From positions 1 to 9,844 of the forward strand of contig CALKYB010000024.1 of assembly GCA_938003565.1 (NCBI GenBank): DNA of 9,844 nucleotides, given 5' to 3'. The DNA is from an uncultured bacterium. GTDB taxonomy: Bacteria; Bdellovibrionota_C; UBA2361; SZUA-149; CALKYB01. The number at the start of each line of letters is the position of its first letter. The stretch's first letter is position 1. Made by a program: the position numbers and the translations under genes. This document shows positions 7,532-9,844 of this stretch, piece after piece. The notes under the pieces were generated by a model. The model made no database searches and was not told the origin of the DNA. It saw nothing but the letters and a program-made list of their open reading frames with translations.

Positions 7532-8551
7532 ATGGATTTTACTTCCCCTTCAACTATAACCTTACAGAGTTTTATCCGTGATGCAGAGCGCAGAAGTGAA
7601 TCATCCACCGGTGATTTATCCAAGGTTTTGTTAGCAATAGCTCTTGGAACTAAAGTGGTTTCTCAAGGAGTCAATCGAGCTGGACTTGCTTCTATGTTGG
7701 GAATGACAGGAGAGAAGAACGTTCAGGGGGAGGATGTTCAACAGTTGGATGAATACGCAGATCAGGTGTTTAATGCTGTGTTAGGAAGATCTGGACAGTT
7801 TGTTTCAATGGTTTCTGAGGAACGAGAGAGTGTAATTAGTGCTGCTAGGGGAGATCAGTTTTCAAAGTATATTATCGCTTTCGATCCCTTGGATGGCTCA
7901 TCTAATATAGATGTTAATGTTTCAATTGGAACAATATTTGGAATATATAAAAGGGAAAGCTCTGGAACAGCAGTGAGTGAAAGTGATCCAAGTGAGTTTT
8001 TTCAAGGTGGTAAAAATCAAATTGCTGCTGGCTACACTATCTACGGCTCAAGTACTATGTTTGTGTTTACAACTGGTGAAGGAGTTTTTGGATTTACCCT
8101 GGATCCTACGATTGGAGAGTTCATCCTAACCAACCCCGATATGAAAATGCCGGAGAATGGAACAGTCTATAGCTGTAACGAGGCTAATTCGCCAAACTGG
8201 TCGGCTGGCACTAGTAAATATATTGAAAAATTGAAGACTAGTGGAAACACTCAGGGTGAGAAATGTTCTCATCGATATGTTGGATCTTTAGTTGCTGATT
8301 TCCATAGGACTCTACTAAAAGGGGGGATTTTTCTATACCCTGGGGATAGTAAGAATAAATCAGGGAAGTTAAGATACTTGTATGAATGTGCTCCTATGGC
8401 GATGATTGTAGAGCAGGCAGGAGGCCTTGCGACATCTGGAGAGGAAGATATTTCCGAGATAGTGCCAAACGATATTCATCAACGCTCTCCTTTGATTATA
8501 GGATCAAAGGAGATGGTCGAGGAATTTTTGGACTTCCAGAAAAATAGTTAA
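7532..8551 (+). CDS. fbp: Fructose-1,6-bisphosphatase, class I
   Basis: This cytosolic enzyme hydrolyses fructose 1,6-bisphosphate to fructose 6-phosphate, the committed step of gluconeogenesis, which is also used in the Calvin cycle. The 339-residue length is normal for class I. Metal-binding motifs are present: the SEE pair (Glu96/Glu97) and FDPLDGSSN (117-125). The substrate-binding region YVGSLVADFHRTLLKGGIF (249-267) and the conserved KLRYLYECAPMA (279-290, catalytic-site Glu285) are intact, followed by EQAGG (294-298). The ATG at 7532 is preceded by a modest ATAGGA (7524-7529) at very short spacing. No Calvin-cycle genes are in view, so a gluconeogenic role is the simpler reading. It is last in the plus-strand run and converges on the lipoprotein gene with a 20-nt gap. 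Confidence 0.97.
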   Translation: MDFTSPSTITLQSFIRDAERRSESSTGDLSKVLLAIALGTKVVSQGVNRAGLASMLGMTGEKNVQGEDVQQLDEYADQVFNAVLGRSGQFVSMVSEERESVISAARGDQFSKYIIAFDPLDGSSNIDVNVSIGTIFGIYKRESSGTAVSESDPSEFFQGGKNQIAAGYTIYGSSTMFVFTTGEGVFGFTLDPTIGEFILTNPDMKMPENGTVYSCNEANSPNWSAGTSKYIEKLKTSGNTQGEKCSHRYVGSLVADFHRTLLKGGIFLYPGDSKNKSGKLRYLYECAPMAMIVEQAGGLATSGEEDISEIVPNDIHQRSPLIIGSKEMVEEFLDFQKNS

Positions 8552-8558
8552 GTCTCTG

Positions 8559-8580
8559 TTTGCTGGTTTTCTCAGCCAAA
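8559..8580. terminator. Weak hairpin between convergent fbp and lipoprotein genes
   Basis: TTTGCTG (8559-8565) can pair with CAGCCAAA (8573-8580) with one bulged C and a seven-base loop. The hairpin spans the 20-nt gap between the two convergent genes and overlaps the last codons of the lipoprotein gene. It could act in both directions, but it is GC-poor and has no clean T-run on the plus strand, so it is a weak candidate. Confidence 0.28.
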
Positions 8581-9075
8581 GTTTGGAGCAGGAACTACAA
8601 GCTCTCGTGAGAGAAAAAACATAGTTCGTGCAGCGAATAAGCCAAAGGCATCATAGTTAAACTGATTTTCGGCCTCTGCTTTTTTCACAAACCGTCTTAA
8701 TTGTCCGGAAAGTTCTCCAAAAGCTGCTCTGGAGCCTATAGAGAGTTTACCCTCCAATTCTAAAAAACTAGTTTTTGCTTGCTCCAAGGAGATATCTAGA
8801 GCCAGGTGTTTCTTCTGAGAGGGGTTACTTGATGAGGGGTTAGTGTTTGTAGAATATATACCTTCTAGAGTAGCTTGAAGTTGTTTGGCGATACCCGCGA
8901 CATCTTCTCTTTCTCCACCCGATGAGAGCAAGGCTTGTCCAAGACGATTTGAAGATCTTTCTACTAAAGTTTCAACTCCCGGGGGCTGGCCTCTTTGCCA
9001 CCAATAGCCTAGGTCACAAGCACTCAAGGGGAGTATCAGCAAAATTAAGCCAAACAATTTAAATATCTTACTCAT
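8572..9075 (-). CDS. Small lipoprotein of unknown function
   Basis: This 167-residue protein begins with a classic lipoprotein signal peptide: Lys-containing n-region (MSKIFK), hydrophobic core (7-17) and lipobox LSAC with the lipidated Cys at 20. The mature residue after Cys is Asp, which in enteric bacteria favours retention in the inner membrane by Lol avoidance; that rule is not universal. The mature part has an aromatic patch (GYWWQR, 23-28), a low-complexity Ser/Asn/Pro/Thr linker (about 75-88) and two mainly helical regions (about 34-72 and 94-160), the second rich in Leu, Glu and Lys. I recognise no domain. ATG at 9075; the ribosome binding site is weak, with AGGA about 10 nt upstream. 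It is monocistronic as far as can be seen, between fbp and the pilin regulatory region. It is divergent from the pilin gene, so co-function is possible but unproven. Confidence 0.85.
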   Translation of the reverse strand: MSKIFKLFGLILLILPLSACDLGYWWQRGQPPGVETLVERSSNRLGQALLSSGGEREDVAGIAKQLQATLEGIYSTNTNPSSSNPSQKKHLALDISLEQAKTSFLELEGKLSIGSRAAFGELSGQLRRFVKKAEAENQFNYDAFGLFAARTMFFLSRELVVPAPNFG

Positions 9076-9115
9076 TGGGTTTAAGATCCTATCAATACAA
9101 ACATTGCCTAGGGGA

Positions 9116-9145
9116 CTTATAGAACTAAATACCGTGAGAGTTCAA
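9116..9145 (-). promoter_or_regulatory. Sigma70-type promoter of the lipoprotein gene
   Basis: On the minus strand TTGAAC (9145-9140) and TATAAG (9121-9116, five of six to the -10 consensus) are separated by 18 bp. Transcription would start near 9109, about 34 nt upstream of the lipoprotein ATG. Both elements and the spacing are good for an AT-rich genome. Confidence 0.5.
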
Positions 9146-9321
9146 GATCATGGTTTCCTAAAGTGATAATTAGCAAGGATATGACAAAATTCACTAACAC
9201 ATTGATACTATTGAAGATGTGAGAATCTCCCGAATATTTTGGCCAAAGAGGCTCTGAGGGGAGCCCCTGATGGTGAAGAGTCAGTTGTTTAAGCGAGATT
9301 TGCTCTAAATACCGCGAAAAA

Positions 9322-9364
9322 TGTCATTTTAGCGACAAAATTTGTCAAAGTGACAAGAATTGTC
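9322..9364 (+). promoter_or_regulatory. Array of TGTC/GACA half-sites, probable PilR/NtrC-type enhancer
   Basis: Five half-sites alternate in orientation: TGTC (9322), GACA (9334), TGTC (9343), GACA (9352) and TGTC (9361); the last four are at exact 9-bp steps. Overlapping perfect inverted repeats result, for example GACAAAATTTGTC (9334-9346), TTGTCA-AAG-TGACAA (9342-9356) and GACAA-GAA-TTGTC (9352-9364). Pseudomonas PilR is reported to bind sites ending in C/G-TGTC upstream of pilA. The array ends about 120 bp before the -24 element, a usual distance for sigma54 enhancer sites. The regulator is inferred, not shown. Confidence 0.6.
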
Positions 9365-9412
9365 CGTTAAATGGGGAAAACTGACCGTATATATAGAAAT
9401 CTTTCTGGAGCT

Positions 9413-9432
9413 AGGTAAGTATATAAGTACCT
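9413..9432. repeat. Imperfect palindrome between enhancer array and promoter
   Basis: AGGTA (9413-9417) and TACCT (9428-9432) form inverted arms around an AT-rich centre that contains TATATA. It lies 53-72 bp upstream of the sigma54 -24 element, where a bending protein such as IHF or a second regulator could bind. No match to the IHF consensus was seen, so the ligand is unknown. Confidence 0.35.
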
Positions 9433-9485
9433 GAAAGTAGTAATTAATGTTGAGTATCTAAGGTTTTTGAACTGATTTAAGCTCA

Positions 9486-9502
9486 TTGGCATCAAAATTG
9501 CT
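9486..9502 (+). promoter_or_regulatory. Sigma54 (-24/-12) promoter of the pilin gene
   Basis: TTGGCATCAAAATTGCT matches the consensus YTGGCACGRNNNTTGCW at all defined bases except two (C to T and G to C after TGGCA). The invariant GG (9488-9489) and GC (9500-9501) are exactly 10 bp apart. Transcription would start near 9513, giving a leader of about 140 nt. pilA genes in Geobacter and Pseudomonas are sigma54-dependent, and the half-site array upstream fits. Confidence 0.75.
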
Positions 9503-9512
9503 GTAGATTAAG

Positions 9513-9652
9513 TGTTTCCAACTCTGAACAAACGGATTTTTCGGGGAAGTCTGAATTAATCAGGAGGTCCGGGGGAGAAACAATTGAGTCTGTTAGTGAT
9601 TGGCTCAAATAATAATTAGTTAATTAGGAAATTATCCGCTAGGAGAAATTAA
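9513..9652 (+). promoter_or_regulatory. Pilin mRNA leader with possible structure and extra SD-like stretch
   Basis: The predicted leader can form an outer pairing CGGA (9533-9536) with TCCG (9568-9571), enclosing a hairpin CTGA (9551-9554) / TCAG (9560-9563). A strong Shine-Dalgarno-like AGGAGGT (9562-9568) overlaps this fold. A GGGGGAG (9571-9577) precedes a TTG (9584) that opens an 11-codon ORF ending at 9619. The true pilin ribosome binding site, AGGAG, is at 9641-9645. No GEMM riboswitch core (CGCAAAGC-like) is present. Confidence 0.35.
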
Positions 9653-9844
9653 ATGAGAAATAATAAAGGTTTTACATTAATTGAACTTTTGGTTGTAGTT
9701 GCAATTGTAGGTATTCTTGCAGCTATCGCTATCCCTCAGTTTGCTGAGTATAGAACAAGAGCATTTAACTCAACAGCTCAGTCTGACTTGAGAAATAGTG
9801 TAACAGCTCAAGAAGCTGCGTTCGTAGACAATGAGTCCTACGCT
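9653..9844 (+). CDS. pilA: Type IVa pilin, short PilA type, 3' end cut by window
   Basis: This is the major-pilin-like subunit of type IV pili, made as a prepilin, cleaved and N-methylated by prepilin peptidase PilD and polymerised through its N-terminal helix. 64 codons are present. The leader MRNNKG is six residues and cleavage before Phe1 follows the G-FTLIE rule; Glu5 is present. The mature part runs through the hydrophobic helix (FTLIELLVVVAIVGILAAIA) and IPQFAEYRTRAFNS to NESYA. It resembles Geobacter PilA, whose mature form is only about 61 residues, so the stop may lie just beyond the window; a longer pilin with a globular head cannot be ruled out. The ATG has an ideal AGGAG ribosome binding site seven bases upstream. 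A sigma54 promoter and probable enhancer sites precede it. Aromatic residues sit at mature positions 1, 24, 27, 32, 51 and 57. Confidence 0.92.
   Translation, partial: MRNNKGFTLIELLVVVAIVGILAAIAIPQFAEYRTRAFNSTAQSDLRNSVTAQEAAFVDNESYA

Larger units (their letters stand above)
9076..9652. other. Regulatory intergenic region between lipoprotein and pilin genes
   Basis: These 577 bases hold no ORF that looks like a real gene on either strand. Read left to right they contain the lipoprotein promoter, a GC-rich palindrome (AGGGGAGCCCCT, 9257-9268), a TGTC/GACA half-site array, a second palindrome (9413-9432), a sigma54 promoter and a pilin leader. The length and order fit enhancer-dependent control of the pilin. 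Confidence 0.7.

Noticed and set aside
9250..9268. GC-rich hairpin (GGCTC/GAGCC, also AGGGGAGCCCCT) as an intrinsic terminator
   Set aside because: No T-run follows on either strand, and no gene ends toward it. It may be a protein site but cannot be called a terminator.
9270..9308. 12-codon ORF starting ATGGTGAAG
   Set aside because: Too short, no convincing ribosome binding site, and it would lie within the control region; chance is likely.
9513..9652. GEMM-type cyclic dinucleotide riboswitch in the pilin leader
   Set aside because: Such riboswitches occur near pilin genes in Geobacter relatives, but the conserved core sequence is absent here.

Overview
The window is AT-rich, double-membrane (Gram-negative) chromosomal DNA. 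It carries seven clear protein genes, two of them cut by the window edges, plus one candidate small ORF. A PBP1B-type murein synthase, a lipoprotein with a lipobox and a type IV pilin indicate a diderm. The pilin most resembles the short PilA proteins of Geobacter and relatives, and the histidine kinase has the NtrY layout. Together these suggest a Desulfobacterota, Myxococcota or SAR324-like ('deltaproteobacterial') lineage. That placement is an inference from family resemblance, not a database result.

Layout. (1) 1-2099, minus: a bifunctional penicillin-binding protein missing only its C-terminus. (2) 2100-2515: a divergent intergenic region with a plausible promoter for the PBP gene and a candidate 37-codon minus-strand ORF. 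(3) 2516-8551, plus: a run of yebC, ruvA, ruvB, an ntrY-like sensor kinase and fbp, with gaps of 35-65 nt, probably one transcription unit or overlapping units. yebC-ruvA-ruvB is a common cluster, but ruvC, which often sits between yebC and ruvA, is absent. No response regulator follows the kinase. (4) 8572-9075, minus: a small lipoprotein gene of unknown function, converging on fbp, with a good sigma70-type promoter. (5) 9076-9652: a long regulatory region. (6) 9653-9844, plus: the first 64 codons of a type IVa pilin.

The most informative region is 9320-9652. It holds five alternating TGTC/GACA half-sites, four of them at 9-bp steps. About 120 bp downstream lies a near-consensus sigma54 (-24/-12) promoter with exact GG/GC spacing, followed by a leader of about 140 nt with possible secondary structure and an extra Shine-Dalgarno-like stretch, and then the pilin gene. 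This is the layout expected for PilR/NtrC-type enhancer control of pilA. The partial pilin has an aromatic residue at each of the six aromatic positions of Geobacter sulfurreducens PilA.

The remaining genes are housekeeping: translation of difficult proline-containing sequences (YebC/TACO1 family), Holliday junction migration (RuvAB), gluconeogenesis (class I FBPase) and cell-wall synthesis (PBP1B). I found no mobile element, CRISPR array, rRNA or tRNA.
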